Below, one piece after another: positions 62,858-64,000 of a stretch of 64,000 nucleotides of DNA. The position numbers and the translations under genes were made by a program. Every line of letters starts with the position of its first letter. Within the stretch, counting starts at the first letter, position 1. The DNA comes from Ottelia alismoides (Eukaryota; Streptophyta; Magnoliopsida; Alismatales; Hydrocharitaceae), in assembly GCA_037367405.1 (NCBI GenBank), contig JAZKJV010009629.1:996501-1060500 (forward strand), given 5' to 3'. The notes beneath the pieces are model-generated. The model ran no database searches, was not told the origin of the DNA, and worked only from the letters and a program-made list of their open reading frames with translations.

Positions 62858-64000
62858 TGATGACAGCCCCAGGCAACTCGGGTTAAGTAATATCTAAGGT
62901 CGTTGCGACCCGAATCGCAAGGCACGATCAATAAAAAAAATAAGACCACCAGTAAAAGCAATCAATCACGAAAATCAAAAGAAACAGTCTTGCTATTTAT
63001 TTAACCTGGTATAGCCACCAGGGTCAAACACAAGGAGCACGAGCTAAGCCTACGAAGTAGTCAAGAAATCAGAGAAGAAAAGACATATTTTTAGTGGTTT
63101 TTAATTTGCAATTTTTGTATTTTTTAATAGAAAAGGAATAAGAAAATAAAAGGAATCACACTAAAATTTTTTATTAAGGCTTAAAAGGCTAAAAAATCCA
63201 AAATAAAAATATTTTTATATTTTAAAAATATGCAAATGTTTTTGGGTATTTTGTGGGATTTTTCAAAATTTTATATAATTTTATTAAAAATGAAAGAAAG
63301 CACAAAAATCAAAACAGTGTACAACCTGGATGAAAAGGCAACTTTAAAATATCTAAAGTTCCTGAAATATCCTGGTTGTAATTTTATGTCAAAATAGATA
63401 AAAATAACTAACTACAGAAATTGAAAACTCATTTTTTATTTTTATAGAATTTTTAATGATTTTTATAAGATTTTATGTCTTTTATGATTTTTAAGGGTTT
63501 TATAAAAGATAATGAATCAAAACAGGCACAAAGGAATTTTTGTAGAATTTTTAGGGTATTTTTATACTTTTTATGGATTTTCTAAATTAGACTGGCACAC
63601 TTTTTTGGGTTTTTGATTTTTAGAAAATAGCAAATAAAATCAAATTGCATCAAACAAATTACCAATAATATTACCTAGTAGCAGGAGGTACTAGTTATTT
63701 TTGTGGAATTTTTGGAGTAGATTTAATATTTATTCAATCAAAAACAAGACACACATGTCATATGGACCTAAATGCAAATAGTTTAAGTCTACGATAATAG
63801 GCATAAAATGTCCAAGGTAAATAATGCAAAAATTCCATGAAAACACGCACATGTCATTTAATCCACGCACAGGGGCATAAATGCAATTTTAGTAACTTTC
63901 TCATTCGAACATTAACCATAAAAAACTACAGGAGAAAAGTTGCAAAAACACCACAGTGCACATGATCAGGTACGTGTCTCCAGGCAGGAAGGACTAAAAT
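62858..64000 (-). repeat. Element E LTR, partial, runs off window
   Basis: Starts tgatgacagccccaggcaactcgggttaag, abbreviated here to the tgatgacagcc start, as in A left and B left. It carries acctggtatagccaccagggtc (63005-63026) and the AT-rich stretch that follows. Inserted in D's gag after ggaggaggagg. The right side is not in the window. Confidence 0.75.

Larger units (their letters stand above)
31075..64000 (-). mobile_element. Element F: outer element of stack 2, incomplete in window
   Basis: Minus orientation. Left (3') LTR is 31075-33671 plus about 45755-46947, split by element C. Internal pieces are 46948-47353 and about 51695-52354, matching C's internal 37048-38050 block by block. 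The remainder is beyond the nested G/H/D/E chain and off the window. No coding part of F is visible here. Confidence 0.65.

Overview
This window is AT-rich nuclear DNA from a flowering plant, in an intergenic or pericentromere-like setting. I found no intact host gene, tRNA, rRNA or CRISPR. The evidence for a plant is threefold: very long-LTR Ty3/gypsy retroelements of the Athila/Tat type with tRNA-Asp primer binding sites, Angela/SIRE-like Copia, hAT-like and Mutator-like non-autonomous elements, and a fragment of plastid rpoC2. The species cannot be named from the sequence. The layout is two stacks of nested retrotransposons. Stack 1 (1434-30119) is element B, minus orientation, with LTRs of about 3.7 kb. 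B is interrupted by a 2.48 kb Copia-like solo LTR (7781-10264, perfect 5-bp duplication), by a plastid rpoC2 fragment (about 11160-11447), and by a whole second element A (11865-24979) that landed inside B's gag region. A's right LTR is itself interrupted by a 543-bp hAT-like element (21980-22522). Stack 2 starts at 31075 with element F, minus orientation, which runs off the window. F's left LTR is split by complete element C (33672-45749). F's internal region is split by a 4.34 kb solo LTR I (47354-51694, perfect 5-bp duplication) and then by a chain of plus-orientation LTR elements G (52355), H (54250) and D (56403). D's gag is cut by element E at 62858. Two homologous 392-bp Mutator-like foldback elements sit inside LTRs I and G. 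The coding content is only decayed retroelement protein. A and B have a gag frame with the plant Ty3/gypsy capsid block. C has a frame with a retropepsin domain but no capsid block. D has a gag N-terminus. I see no reverse transcriptase, RNase H or integrase in the 64 kb, so these look like non-autonomous, trans-mobilised families. The most unusual feature is an array of four short hairpins between the coding frame and the 3' LTR in each of A, B and C. On the element's sense strand each hairpin ends with a copy of the polypurine-tract core AGTATAGGGGG that also abuts the 3' LTR. Other notable features are a palindromic W-box pair conserved in the U3 of every LTR family, discordant LTR ends in A, and a 150-190 bp direct repeat bracketing stack 1. 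The only sequence outside the stacks is 1-1433, which contains a hAT-like MITE at 587-1143, and 30120-31074.
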